Shown: positions 9,028-17,933 of the stretch, in pieces
Position numbering within the stretch: position 1 is the stretch's first letter
Layout of the letters: the number at the start of each line of letters is the position of its first letter
Origin: Afipia sp.
Lineage (GTDB): Bacteria > Pseudomonadota > Alphaproteobacteria > Rhizobiales > Xanthobacteraceae
DNA: 55,849 nt
Direction: 5' to 3'
Assembly: GCA_030652315.1 (NCBI GenBank)
Contig: JAUSAX010000047.1
Span: forward strand, 1 to 55,849
Position numbers and translations under genes: made by a program
The notes under the pieces: model-generated
What the model saw: only the letters and a program-made list of their open reading frames with translations
Told to the model about the DNA's origin: nothing
Database searches by the model: none

Positions 9028-9567
9028 ATGGCCCAAGACATCGAAATCGTCGTCGAAGACCCGACCGCGCCGGACGAGAATTCGCCCGCGATCACCAACA
9101 CTCGCACGGTCGAGATGGTGGTCATGGCGTTGCTGCTCGGGCTCGCCGTGGTGCTGGGCTTCGACAACTGGCGCACCGGCGCGTCGTGGGACTCCACCGG
9201 CCCGGAGGCCGGCTATTTTCCGTTTTATCTCTCCGTGATCCTCGGGGGCGCGGCGCTCTACGGGCTTGTCAGCGTCGCAATCAAGCGCACCGCGGGATTG
9301 GAAACCTTCGTCACCCGTTCGCAGCTTCGCCGCGTGCTGCAGGTCTTCGTGCCAACGCTGATGTTCTGTCTGGCGATGCAGTGGCTCGGCCTTTATGTGG
9401 CGAGCTTCCTGCTGATCTCGGGTTTCATGGCGATCGTCGGCAAGATCGCGTGGTGGAAGTCACTGCTCACCGCATTCATCTTCGTCGCGATCATGTTCGG
9501 GACGTTCGATGTCGCCTTCGACGTCATCATGCCGAAGGGCCCGCTCGAAGCGGCCTTCGGACGCTAG
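9028..9567 (+). CDS. tctB: Tripartite tricarboxylate transporter small membrane subunit TctB
   Basis: A 179-residue protein with four predicted membrane segments: VEMVVMALLLGLAVVLGF, the FYLSVILGGAALYGLVSVA region, VLQVFVPTLMFCLAMQWLG to YVASFLLISGFMAIV, and LLTAFIFVAIMFGTFDVAF. The sequence GPEAGYFPFYLSVIL is typical of TctB. The ATG at 9028 is preferred over the TTG at 8992, which lies in the preceding repeat. It is the poorly conserved small subunit of the inner-membrane complex and is 22 bp from tctA. Confidence 0.9.
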   Translation: MAQDIEIVVEDPTAPDENSPAITNTRTVEMVVMALLLGLAVVLGFDNWRTGASWDSTGPEAGYFPFYLSVILGGAALYGLVSVAIKRTAGLETFVTRSQLRRVLQVFVPTLMFCLAMQWLGLYVASFLLISGFMAIVGKIAWWKSLLTAFIFVAIMFGTFDVAFDVIMPKGPLEAAFGR

Positions 9568-9589
9568 GCCGGGACCGGGGGATACGATC

Positions 9590-11104
9590 ATGGAAGCACT
9601 CGGTCTGTTGTTTCACGGCTTCGCGGTTCTCTTCACCTGGAAAATTCTTGCGCTGATGATGGTCGGGCTCGTGCTCGGCATCTTCGTCGGCGTGCTGCCG
9701 GGGCTCGGCGGCCCCAACGGCGTCGCGATCCTCCTGCCGCTCACGTTCTCGATGGATCCGACATCGGCGATCGTGATGCTGTCTTGCATCTATTGGGGCG
9801 CGCTGTTTGGCGGCGCGATCACCTCGATCCTGTTCAACATTCCCGGCGAAGCTTGGTCAGTCGCGACCACCTTCGATGGCTATCCAATGGCCCAGCAGGG
9901 CAAGGCCGCGGAAGCGCTGACGGCCGCGTTCACCTCGTCGTTCATCGGTTCGCTGGTCGCGGTGATGCTGATTACATTTTTGGCGCCGAGCATCGCCGGT
10001 TTCGCGCTCAAGTTCGGGCCGCCTGAATTCTTCGCGGTCTATCTTCTGACGTTCTGCTCGTTCGTCGGCCTCGGCCGCGAAGCCAAGCACAAGACCGTCA
10101 TTTCCATGGCGCTCGGCCTGCTGCTCGCAGGCGTCGGCCTCGACACCGTGTCGGGCCAGTTGCGCATGACATTCGGCTCGACCGATCTGTTGCGTGGCGT
10201 CAACTTCCTTGTCGCGGTGATCGGTCTGTTTGGCATCAGCGAGATCCTGCTGACCATGGAAGAGCGGCTTGCGCTGCGCGGTCATGCGGCACGCATCAGC
10301 CTGCGGACAGTTTGGAGCGTCTGGAAGGATTTGCCAAAATACTGGGCGACACTGGTCCGCTCATCCGTGATCGGGTGCTGGCTCGGCATCACGCCGGGCG
10401 GCGCCATTGCAGCCTCGTTCATGGGCTACAATCTCGCCAAGCGCTTTTCCAAGGACAAGGAATCGTTCGGCAAGGGCCGGATCGAAGGCGTGTTCGCGCC
10501 CGAAACAGCCGCTCACGCATCGGGCACCGCCGCGCTGCTGCCGATGCTCGCGCTCGGCATCCCGGGTTCGGGCACGGCAGCGATCCTGCTCGGCGGCCTG
10601 ATGGTGTGGGGGCTCAATCCCGGCCCGCTGCTGTTCGTGGAGCACAAGGATTTCGTCTGGGGCCTGATCGCGTCGATGTATCTCGGCAACATTGTCGGCC
10701 TCGTGCTGGTGCTCACGACAGTGCCGATCTTCGCCTCGATCCTGCGCGTGCCGTTCGCCGCCATTGCACCGATGATCGTGGTGTCATGTGCGATCGGCGC
10801 ATACGCGATCCAGAACGCGATGTTCGACATCTGGCTGATGCTGCTGTTCGGTGTGGTCGGTTATGTGTTCAAGAAGATCGGCATTCCGCTGGCGCCGTTC
10901 ACGCTGGCGCTGGTGCTCGGCAGCCGTGCCGAGGATGCGTTCCGCCTCGCCATGATCGGATCGGGCGGCACCGTGAAGGTGTTCTGGTCGAATGGCCTCG
11001 TCGGCTCGATCACGACGCTGGCGATCGTGCTGCTGTTCTGGCCGCTGATCGACAAGGCTGTCGAAGGCTTCGGACGCCTGCGGCGACGTCCGGCGAGCGC
11101 GTAA
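9590..11104 (+). CDS. tctA: Tripartite tricarboxylate transporter large membrane subunit TctA
   Basis: A 504-residue integral membrane protein of the TctA family, with about 11-12 hydrophobic segments. The signature GVLPGLGGPNGVAILLPLTF lies near residues 35-55, and a second inverted-repeat-like motif GIPGSGTAAILLGGLMVWG occurs around 325-345. It is the transport channel of the TTT system with TctB and TctC. Upstream in-frame codons from 9509 overlap tctB; the ATG at 9590 fits the conserved family N-terminus. The next gene converges on it, separated by a repeat. Confidence 0.95.
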   Translation: MEALGLLFHGFAVLFTWKILALMMVGLVLGIFVGVLPGLGGPNGVAILLPLTFSMDPTSAIVMLSCIYWGALFGGAITSILFNIPGEAWSVATTFDGYPMAQQGKAAEALTAAFTSSFIGSLVAVMLITFLAPSIAGFALKFGPPEFFAVYLLTFCSFVGLGREAKHKTVISMALGLLLAGVGLDTVSGQLRMTFGSTDLLRGVNFLVAVIGLFGISEILLTMEERLALRGHAARISLRTVWSVWKDLPKYWATLVRSSVIGCWLGITPGGAIAASFMGYNLAKRFSKDKESFGKGRIEGVFAPETAAHASGTAALLPMLALGIPGSGTAAILLGGLMVWGLNPGPLLFVEHKDFVWGLIASMYLGNIVGLVLVLTTVPIFASILRVPFAAIAPMIVVSCAIGAYAIQNAMFDIWLMLLFGVVGYVFKKIGIPLAPFTLALVLGSRAEDAFRLAMIGSGGTVKVFWSNGLVGSITTLAIVLLFWPLIDKAVEGFGRLRRRPASA

Positions 11105-11107
11105 AAG

Positions 11108-11160
11108 GCGTCATCCAGAGGTGCGAGCCGCTCGTTGCGGCGAGCCTCGAAGGATGATGA
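11108..11160. repeat. Palindromic intergenic repeat, family C (short copy)
   Basis: Inverted arms around GTGCGAGCCGC and GCGGCGAGCCTCGAAGGATGA. It is related to the longer copies at 19188-19292 and 41091-41193, which carry CATCCTTCGAGGCTCG and CACCTCAGGATGACG. It lies between the convergent tctA and a small exported-protein gene. Confidence 0.75.
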
Positions 11161-11172
11161 GCCATTCCGACT

Positions 11173-11535
11173 CTAGACCTGCGTCGCGCCGCTGACCTTG
11201 CACGCGCCGGTCGCGGCTTCCTGATCGATGAACGGGAATTTCGTCTTCTTGAACAGCTTGGTGGTCTTGGCCTTCACCGTCAGCGATAGCCTCTGCTCGG
11301 TCTCGATCTTCCGGCCGCCGGTCTTCGACATGTAATCGCATTTCACGCGGATATCTTTCACCGCGAAATCATTGTCGTTGGTGACGGTGATGTCCGCGGT
11401 CCCGATGTTGTTGGTACCGGGCTTGCGCCATTTCTCGATGGAGATCTTGACCTTGTCGCCGGGCTCGGCGGCGTTGGCGATCCCGGTCGCGCCCAGAAAA
11501 ATCGCGGCAATGGCGGTGATGATGACTGTCTTCAT
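11173..11535 (-). CDS. Small exported protein of unknown function
   Basis: A 120-residue protein that I do not recognise. MKTVIITAIAAIFLGATGIANA is a clear signal peptide with an ANA-A type cleavage site near 22-23. The mature part is lysine-rich and beta-like, with ITVTNDNDFAVKDIRVKCDYMS resembling the Ig-like folds of secreted accessory proteins. Two cysteines (in VKCDY and GACKV) could form a disulfide. It stands alone, convergent with tctA and divergent from the amidase gene. Periplasmic location is likely; no role can be given. Confidence 0.75.
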   Translation of the reverse strand: MKTVIITAIAAIFLGATGIANAAEPGDKVKISIEKWRKPGTNNIGTADITVTNDNDFAVKDIRVKCDYMSKTGGRKIETEQRLSLTVKAKTTKLFKKTKFPFIDQEAATGACKVSGATQV

Positions 11536-11691
11536 GGTCGTATTCCTGACTGATCCAATGCGGCCTCGATCGCCGGAACGGCGTGGCCTTAAAATCCGAA
11601 AATGAACGTGCAGCCATTGAGCGGGAGCGTTTCGCCGCTACTATAACGGCCGCGACATCGAAGCGGCAACGGCTGTTGAACAGGAATTGCA

Positions 11692-13095
11692 ATGAACGAC
11701 ATCTGGCGACTCTCGGCTACTGAACTTGCCTCGCAGATCCGCTCCCGCAAGATTTCGGCAAGGGAGGCCGCATCCGCCGCACTGGCCCGGCTGAATGCCG
11801 TCAATCCTGCGATCAACGCGGTGATCGATCACCGGCCCGAAGAAACGCTGGCACAGGCCGATGCCGTCGATGCCGCAATTGCGAAGGGCGAGGATCCGGG
11901 GACGCTCGCCGGTGTGCCCATCACGATCAAGGTCAACGTCGATCAGGCCGGATTCGCTACCACGAACGGACTGACGCTGCAGCGTGACCTTGTGGCGCAG
12001 ACCAACAGCCCGGTGGTCGATAATCTGCGCAAGGCGGGGGCGGTCATCGTCGGACGCACCAACACGCCGGCCTTTTCGGCCCGGTGGTTCACGACAAATC
12101 TGATCCACGGCGAGACGAGAAACCCGCGCGACCCATCGATCACGCCGGGCGGATCGTCGGGCGGCGCGGCGGCGGCCCTGACGGCCGGCATCGGACATAT
12201 CGCCCATGGCACCGACATTGCGGGATCGGTCCGCTACCCGGCCTATGCCTGCGGGGTCCATGGCCTGCGGCCGACGCTTGGGCGCATCCCGGCCTTCAAC
12301 GCGTCGTCCCCCGAGCGGCCGATCGGGCCCCAAATCACGGCGGTATCCGGTCCGCTGGCACGGACCGTTGGCGATGTGCGGCTGGCCTTTCACGCCATGT
12401 CGAAGCGCGATCCACGCGATCCCTGGTGGGTGCCTGCGCCGCTGGAAGGGCCGCCCCGGGAGAAACGTGCGGCGATCTGCCTGCGTCCGGATGGTCTGGA
12501 AACTGTGAAAGAGGTCAGCGATGCCGTTGCCGACGCGGGCAAGCGGCTGGAGCGTGCAGGCTGGACCGTCGAAGAGATCACCGAGATTCCGCCATTCGAG
12601 GAGGCGGCGGACCTGCAGATGAAACTCTGGCTGTCCGACGGCTATGACGCCCTGCGGGATGCCGCCGAGCGTGAGGGCGATCCCGGCGCGCTGGCCATTC
12701 TGCGTGACCAGGAATCCGTCGCCCGAACGCTCGATCTCGCCGTGTTCTCGAAGCTGCTGACACGCCGCGCGACGCTGGTGCGCGCGTGGGAGATGTTCTT
12801 TGAGACCTATGCCGTGATCGTGATGCCGCCGTGCGGCGAACTGCCGTTCCCATGGCAGCTCGACCTCAAGGACAATGCATCCCTGAAACGCGTGCTCCGT
12901 GCACAGATGCCGCAGATCGCGCTGCCGTTTATAGGCATGCCGGGGCTGACGGTCACGACAGGGCTGGTCGGCCGCGTTCCTGTCGGCGTTCAGATCGTCG
13001 CGGGACGTTACAGGGAAGATCTTTGTCTAATGGCGGGCGAGGCGATCGAAGCGGGCGGCGTGCCCGCAAGCCCGGTCGATCCCGTGCTGGCCTGA
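11692..13095 (+). CDS. Amidase (amidase-signature family)
   Basis: A 467-residue amidase-signature enzyme, full length. The Ser-cisSer-Lys triad is visible: Lys80 in PITIKVNVD, Ser155 in TPGGSSGGAAAAL (151-163) and Ser179 in GTDIAGSVRYPA. It hydrolyses an amide to acid and ammonia; the family covers aliphatic amides, indoleacetamide, aryl amides and glutamyl-tRNA, and the substrate is not predictable. It is not GatA, since no gatB/gatC lies nearby. It is monocistronic, and its last 88 bp overlap a convergent small ORF. Confidence 0.92.
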   Translation: MNDIWRLSATELASQIRSRKISAREAASAALARLNAVNPAINAVIDHRPEETLAQADAVDAAIAKGEDPGTLAGVPITIKVNVDQAGFATTNGLTLQRDLVAQTNSPVVDNLRKAGAVIVGRTNTPAFSARWFTTNLIHGETRNPRDPSITPGGSSGGAAAALTAGIGHIAHGTDIAGSVRYPAYACGVHGLRPTLGRIPAFNASSPERPIGPQITAVSGPLARTVGDVRLAFHAMSKRDPRDPWWVPAPLEGPPREKRAAICLRPDGLETVKEVSDAVADAGKRLERAGWTVEEITEIPPFEEAADLQMKLWLSDGYDALRDAAEREGDPGALAILRDQESVARTLDLAVFSKLLTRRATLVRAWEMFFETYAVIVMPPCGELPFPWQLDLKDNASLKRVLRAQMPQIALPFIGMPGLTVTTGLVGRVPVGVQIVAGRYREDLCLMAGEAIEAGGVPASPVDPVLA

Positions 13096-13289
13096 AGGCG
13101 GCGCTTGGCGCGGAACACACTCTCGGTGTCCGCGAGAAGCTGCTGCGTGCGCCTGACCACGCTTCGTCCGGCCTTGAGATCGCGGTTGGCGACGTGAAGC
13201 AGGCGATGCCCCTCGACGACGAGTTCACGGGCATGCTTCAACTGCTCGTCGAACGAGACAACCGCTGCCTCTGGCTTGGCCCTCGTCAT
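13008..13289 (-). CDS. Small basic hypothetical protein overlapping the amidase 3' end
   Basis: A possible 93-residue protein starting with MTRAKPEAAVV. GGAG lies 7 bp before this ATG, which supports it over the longer reading from 13364. The helical, charged stretch SFDEQLKHARELVVEGHR and later RTQQLLADTESVFRAKRRLQ could be a coiled coil and looks more protein-like than an antisense shadow. The C-terminal third is antisense to the end of the amidase gene and low in complexity. No family is recognised. It may be shorter or not expressed. Confidence 0.45.
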   Translation of the reverse strand: MTRAKPEAAVVSFDEQLKHARELVVEGHRLLHVANRDLKAGRSVVRRTQQLLADTESVFRAKRRLQASTGSTGLAGTPPASIASPAIRQRSSL

Positions 13290-13541
13290 GATCCGGCTCC
13301 GTGTCCGCGCTAGCCCGACAGTCACCAACTTCAATGTTAGCCAATCGTTCACCGTGAGTCCCACTCAACGATCAAAATTTCCACCAAAACCTGATCCGCG
13401 GCGCAATGCCTTGGCGGCGCGGGGGAATCCGGCGTTGAACCTGACGCCGGCCCGAGCCGTCCAACCGGAAAGGCGGCAAACGCCGCCGCTTGCGAGGACA
13501 AACGTGCCGGCTATTCTCTCCGCGCGTGGGTTGGGGTGGAC

Positions 13542-14825
13542 ATGAGCCAGACAAGGACGGCGGACCGGGTCGAACCGGCGGAAGCGTCTGCACCGATGCC
13601 GGCGAGCACCGGCAAAGTCGGCGTCTATCTCGCGCTGCTGCAACTGTTCTTCACGCTGGGCTGGACGATCTATGTCGTCTACCTGCCGCAGCTCGCTGCC
13701 AAGGTCGGGCTTCCTCCTTCTGCTGTCGTCGTCATTCTTCTGGTCGATCAGGCGATCTTCACCATCACCGATACGCTGATGGGCATCGCGGCCGACCGCA
13801 TGACGCCGATCGTCGGGCGGCTCAGCCGCGTCGTCATCTGGCTGACGGTCGTCTCCTGCGCCGCGTTCATCGCGCTGCCGTTCGTCGCCGATCTCGGCCC
13901 GAACGCGAAGATTGCGCTGATCGCGCTGACGCTGACATGGGTCGTCACATCGTCGGCGTTGCGCGCGCCGCCGCTCGCCTTGCTCGGAAAGTTCGCGGCG
14001 AAGCCATCGGTCCCGATGCTGTCGTGTCTTGTCATGCTTGGCTATGGCATCGCCGGCGCGGTCTCGCCGTATCTCGGCGTCATGCTGCGCAATCACGATC
14101 CGCGAATTCCCTTCGTGGTCTCGACTGTGGTGCTGCTGCTCACCGCGCTGATGATGTCGTGGATCGAACGCCAGTTGCGCGAAGGAAAATTGAGCGCGCC
14201 GGAGCGCAAGCCGCTGGCGGTGCCGAAATCATGGGGCACGCTGGCGCTGATCTTCATCGTCGCGGTATTGGTTCTCGCGCTCGGCTATCAGCTGCATTTC
14301 AGCGTCAACAGCGCGCAACTGTTCCTGCGGTTCGCCAAGCAGCCAGACCTGCAATGGTTGATGCCGGTGTACTGGATCGGCTTCAACATCGCGATGTTTC
14401 CGGCGAGCTTCGTCACGCGGCGGCTCGGCGGGCTGCTGGTGATCGGCTGCGCGGGATTGCTCGGCGCGGGCGCGGTGTTCGGGATGGAGAACGCCACCGG
14501 GCTGAACACCATGATCGCGATGCAGTTCCTGGCCGGTGCGGCCTGGGGCTGCATCCTGATGAGCGCGGTCGCGGCCGCCATCGCGGTCAGCGGCGGCGCG
14601 GAAGGCAAGGTGCTTGGCCTGATGTTCTCCGCGCTGGCGCTGGCGACATTCGCGCGGATTGCCGCCGTGGCCGGCGGTCTGACGAAAAACCCCGCTTATG
14701 AGGCCTTGCTGCAATGGACGCCGATCCTGTGCTGGGCGCTGGCCGGCGGAGCCTTGCTGATGATCGCGGTCACGCGGCTGCGCAAATGGCGGGAGAGCGC
14801 AAATCCCGCCGATGCACCGGTGTGA
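13542..14825 (+). CDS. MFS transporter
   Basis: A 427-residue membrane protein with about 12 hydrophobic segments in two halves, typical of the major facilitator superfamily. The N-terminus MSQTRTADRVEPAEASAP is cytoplasmic, and the first membrane helix is about VYLALLQLFFTLGWTIYVVYL. The loop GIAADRMTPIVGRLSR between helices 2 and 3 matches the MFS motif A region. A GTG two codons upstream is an alternative start. It stands alone upstream of an exported CXXCH protein, and the substrate is unknown. Confidence 0.85.
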   Translation: MSQTRTADRVEPAEASAPMPASTGKVGVYLALLQLFFTLGWTIYVVYLPQLAAKVGLPPSAVVVILLVDQAIFTITDTLMGIAADRMTPIVGRLSRVVIWLTVVSCAAFIALPFVADLGPNAKIALIALTLTWVVTSSALRAPPLALLGKFAAKPSVPMLSCLVMLGYGIAGAVSPYLGVMLRNHDPRIPFVVSTVVLLLTALMMSWIERQLREGKLSAPERKPLAVPKSWGTLALIFIVAVLVLALGYQLHFSVNSAQLFLRFAKQPDLQWLMPVYWIGFNIAMFPASFVTRRLGGLLVIGCAGLLGAGAVFGMENATGLNTMIAMQFLAGAAWGCILMSAVAAAIAVSGGAEGKVLGLMFSALALATFARIAAVAGGLTKNPAYEALLQWTPILCWALAGGALLMIAVTRLRKWRESANPADAPV

Positions 14826-14838
14826 GGCTTTCTTGTTT

Positions 14839-14886
14839 GGGCATGATCTTGTCCGAAAACCGGTGCCCACTTTTCGGGATTATGCC
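14839..14886. repeat. Palindromic intergenic repeat, family D
   Basis: A 48-bp palindrome with outer arms GGGCATGATC and GATTATGCCC and inner arms CCGAAAAC and CACTTTTCGG. I recognise it from memory as a very common short repeat in Bradyrhizobium-type genomes. It lies in the gap after the MFS gene. Confidence 0.85.
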
Positions 14887-14938
14887 CTCTCCAACCTTTG
14901 ACTTGGCAACGGGCGAACTGCGGCGCAGAACGGATGTC

Positions 14939-16396
14939 ATGCGAATTCGCGTAATCCTTCAGGCGTTTTGCGTGATGCTTCCGATGACCCTTGCCGCGAC
15001 GGCGGGTCACGCGGCTGCGATGGAGCGCGGCGTTGCCATCACCGATCCCGAAATTCTGCGAGGTCTCGACAATGCGGGACTGAGCCTCGGCAGGCTGCTC
15101 GGTGCAGACGCCAACAGTTCCGGCGCAGAGCTGTTCGCGCTGCTGTCGATGGCGCAGGTTCAGGCCGGGACCGACCGTGATTTCAACAGCTATGTCCTTC
15201 AGTACAGGGACGATCTCGACAAGCTGCATCTGTTCGATCGCGACGCGCTCAATGTGCCGGGAACGCGGTTCGATCTGGTTGGCATCGTCAACCGGATGGA
15301 CCGCGCCTATGTGTCGCCCACCGAATGCGGCGAGATCAGGCTGATCTATCGTCCCATCGCCAACAGCTACTCCACGAACAAGGAGACTCCGCCTTCACGG
15401 CTGCCGATGACGCTCAACCTCGTCATGAAAGCCAGACCTGCAAGCGCGAGCGACGCAACATGCGCCGAACTGGCCTGGCGGTGGCTCGCGCTGGCCGATC
15501 AGCCGCCTGCGACGGAAAACGCTGCGATGCTCACCGCCAAGGGCGGCGCGCTCGAATGGGTCACGCGCGAGGCCATCGACCGTATCGAGATCGATGTGCA
15601 GATCGCGCGCGCGTCGGCGGATGTCAACGACTTCGAGGGCAGGGCGGACTACCTGATGAAGGTGTTTCGCTACGACGGGCAGCGCTTCGCGGAGTCGCCG
15701 CTGGAAAACCAGATCGACGCCGCGCGAATTCGGGCAGATGCAAAACTTCTCGCGGATTTCAAACGATGGCTACTCGATCCGGCGCGCATCGCGGATCTCG
15801 ATCGCGGGACCATCGTCTTGCCGGATCGTTTTCTGGCATCGAGCGCCATCAACGGGACGCCTGCGCATGACGACGTGAACAACAAGGCGCGCGAACTGTT
15901 TACGGACGACGACATCGTAACGGCGTTGGCGAAGGCGTCGTCCGCTGCGCCGCTGGAAAACCTGCAATCTCCCGCGGGTTTTACCCGCAGGCTGAATGAC
16001 ATGACATGCAGCGGATGCCACCAGACCCGCGCAATCGGCGGCTTTCATCTCCCCGGTGCCGAGCGGCCGGGATGGACGGCGGGCGCGGTGGTGGCGGCAG
16101 GTTCGCCGCACTTCTTCGGCGATCAGGAGCGCCGCCGTGATATTCTGATCGCGTTCCGCGACGGGCGCGCGCCGGATTTCTCGCGAGGATTCTCCGCCCG
16201 CCCGCAGGCGCGCCGCGCCAAAGAACTGACCGGCACGACCTATGTCAACGGCTGGGGCGCGGTGTGTGACGCAGGCGGCGCGAACGCCGCGCCCGACAAG
16301 AGCTTCGCGTCATGGACCTGCGCGGAGGGACTGACGTGTCAGGCCACCGGCGCGAATAGATCCCGCGCTGGATTCTGTTTTCCGAAGAGCAATTGA
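14939..16396 (+). CDS. Large exported protein with a single CXXCH motif
   Basis: A 485-residue protein. The ATG at 14939 opens a clear signal peptide (MRIRVILQAFCVMLPMTLAA, cleavage after about GHAAA). Reading further upstream would add residues from the repeat and the preceding gene, so this start is chosen. The sequence TCSGCHQ places Cys357, Cys360 and His361 as a possible covalent haem c site. The tail has several cysteines (in AVCDAGG, SWTCAEGLTCQATG and GFCFPKSN) that suggest disulfides in the periplasm. I do not recognise a named family. It could be a cytochrome-c-like redox protein or a structural exported protein in which CXXCH is incidental. Confidence 0.8.
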   Translation: MRIRVILQAFCVMLPMTLAATAGHAAAMERGVAITDPEILRGLDNAGLSLGRLLGADANSSGAELFALLSMAQVQAGTDRDFNSYVLQYRDDLDKLHLFDRDALNVPGTRFDLVGIVNRMDRAYVSPTECGEIRLIYRPIANSYSTNKETPPSRLPMTLNLVMKARPASASDATCAELAWRWLALADQPPATENAAMLTAKGGALEWVTREAIDRIEIDVQIARASADVNDFEGRADYLMKVFRYDGQRFAESPLENQIDAARIRADAKLLADFKRWLLDPARIADLDRGTIVLPDRFLASSAINGTPAHDDVNNKARELFTDDDIVTALAKASSAAPLENLQSPAGFTRRLNDMTCSGCHQTRAIGGFHLPGAERPGWTAGAVVAAGSPHFFGDQERRRDILIAFRDGRAPDFSRGFSARPQARRAKELTGTTYVNGWGAVCDAGGANAAPDKSFASWTCAEGLTCQATGANRSRAGFCFPKSN

Positions 16397-16410
16397 GAGC
16401 ATGGTTCTTA

Positions 16411-16550
16411 CCCTCTCCCACAGGGGGAGAGGGAAGAAGGCTTGGCGGGACGCAATTAACGCAACGCGCGGATTCCATCCCCGCTCGTCCCCGCGAAAGC
16501 GGGGACCCAGATTTTGAGTACTGGATTACCGCTTTCGCGGGAATCAGCGG
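16411..16550. repeat. Palindromic intergenic repeats, families E and F
   Basis: CCCTCTCCCACAGGGGGAGAGGG at 16411-16433 is a short palindrome. CGTCCCCGCGAAAGCGGGGA starts at 16486, and CCGCTTTCGCGGGAATC at about 16530-16546 is a second related arm. The CCCCGC-TTTCGCGGGG element recurs at 55331-55356. The pair separates two convergent genes and may act as a bidirectional terminator. Confidence 0.75.
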
Positions 16551-16578
16551 AAGAAGTGTTCCGATTCGGTGGCGGGCT

Positions 16579-17784
16579 TTACGCCACAATCCCCGCGGCG
16601 CGCATTTTGGCGATTTCCGCGGCGCTGAAGCCCGCCGCCGCCAGCACTTCATCGCTGTTCTGGCCGACATGGGGCGCCATGCGCGGCTGCACCTTCTTCG
16701 CGCCTTCGATGAAGATCGGCGTGTTGATGGTGCGCAGGTCGCTGTCTGCGAACTGCACGACTGCCTCGGTCTCGCGCATCTGCGGATCGTCGGGAATATC
16801 GGTGGAAATGCCGACGACGCCGAAGATCAATCCGTTACCGTCGAGAGTCTTGCGCCAGTGCGCGAGCGGCTTGGCCGCGAACACCTCATCGAGAATGGCG
16901 ATCAGTGCCGGCGCGTTCTTGTGACGAATGGGCTTGGTCTCGAAACGCGGGTCGGCGGCGAGCTCTTCGCGGCCGATGACTTTCACGAACACCGGCCACT
17001 GCTTCTCCTCGTTGAGCAGGGAGAGGATGATCCAGCGGTCGTCGCTGCACTTGTAGTGGCAGGTGACGGCATTCAGCGCGCGGTCGCGCGGCGGGCGCTT
17101 CTGGAAGGTCGCGCCGCAGAGCGCCGCCTGTGCGTAGATGCCGTTCGACCAGATACCGTTGACCATCAGGTTCGACATCACCTGCGTGCCCTTGCCGGTG
17201 CGCTCGCGCTGATAGAGCGCGGTGACGATACCGGCGAACATCGACATCGCGCAGGGATGATCGCCCATGCCGGGCATCGAGCGCGCGGGTGTGCTCTCGT
17301 CGGTTTCGCGCACAAGGTCCATCAGGCCCGAGCGCGCCCACCATGCGTTGCTGTCGAAGCCCGGCTTGTCGGCTTCCGCGCCGATCTCGCCGTAGCCCGT
17401 GAACGACGCATAGACCAGACGGTCGTTGAGCGGCGCGATATCCTTGTAGGTGACGCCGAGCTTCTTGCGGACCGGAGGCGGGAAATTGGTGATGAACACG
17501 TCGCAATCGGCGGCGAGCTTGCGCAGCACGGCCTGGCCTTCGGACTTGCTCAGATCGAGCGCGAGGCTCTTCTTGTTGCGGCCCTCAAGCATCCACGCAT
17601 AGTTGTGCGGGCTGATCGGGTATCCCGGCAAGTTCGGCAGATTGCGGACCGGATCGCCTGCGCCCGGCGGTTCGATCTTGATGACGTCGGCCCCGAAATC
17701 GGACAGCGCCGTCGCCGCCGCAGGGGCCGCGATGAAACTGGCGCAGTCGATGACCTTGAGACCTTCGAAAATTCCCTGACCCAT
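16579..17784 (-). CDS. Family III CoA-transferase (CaiB/BaiF)
   Basis: A 401-residue family III CoA-transferase. FGADVIKIEPPGAGDPVRN (30-48) binds CoA, and the likely catalytic aspartate is Asp175 in SMPGMGDHPCAM. GKGTQVMSNLMVNGIW follows. The ATG at 17784 (MGQGIFEGLKVIDCASF) is chosen because sequence upstream comes from a family B repeat. It ends the leftward series that contains a PaaK-like ligase and a HAAT transporter. The repeat between makes co-transcription uncertain. It probably activates a carboxylic acid by CoA exchange; the acid is unknown. Confidence 0.92.
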   Translation of the reverse strand: MGQGIFEGLKVIDCASFIAAPAAATALSDFGADVIKIEPPGAGDPVRNLPNLPGYPISPHNYAWMLEGRNKKSLALDLSKSEGQAVLRKLAADCDVFITNFPPPVRKKLGVTYKDIAPLNDRLVYASFTGYGEIGAEADKPGFDSNAWWARSGLMDLVRETDESTPARSMPGMGDHPCAMSMFAGIVTALYQRERTGKGTQVMSNLMVNGIWSNGIYAQAALCGATFQKRPPRDRALNAVTCHYKCSDDRWIILSLLNEEKQWPVFVKVIGREELAADPRFETKPIRHKNAPALIAILDEVFAAKPLAHWRKTLDGNGLIFGVVGISTDIPDDPQMRETEAVVQFADSDLRTINTPIFIEGAKKVQPRMAPHVGQNSDEVLAAAGFSAAEIAKMRAAGIVA

Positions 17785-17826
17785 GCCGGCAGATTCCCCG
17801 ATTTTTGTTGTTCGAACAATAACTCT

Positions 17827-17908
17827 CGTCATGCCCGCGTTTGTCGCGGGCATCCACGTCTTTTCTAGTTTCCCAGACGTGGATGGCCGGGACAAGCCCG
17901 GCCATGAC
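17827..17908. repeat. Palindromic intergenic repeat, family B
   Basis: An 82-bp element, CGTCATGCCCGCG...CGCGGGCATCCACGTC, then GACGTGGATGGCCGGGACAAGCCCGGCCATGAC. It consists of two small hairpins flanking an inverted CCACGTC/GACGTGG pair. Related copies lie at 20178-20262, 39991-40079 and 51118-51203. Confidence 0.88.
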
Positions 17909-17933
17909 ATCAGAGCATTGCTTGAGCCTGAGA

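Noticed and set aside
14714..14938. N-terminal extension of the CXXCH protein
   Set aside because: It is translated from the end of the MFS gene and a family D repeat; the internal ATG at 14939 opens a clean signal peptide.
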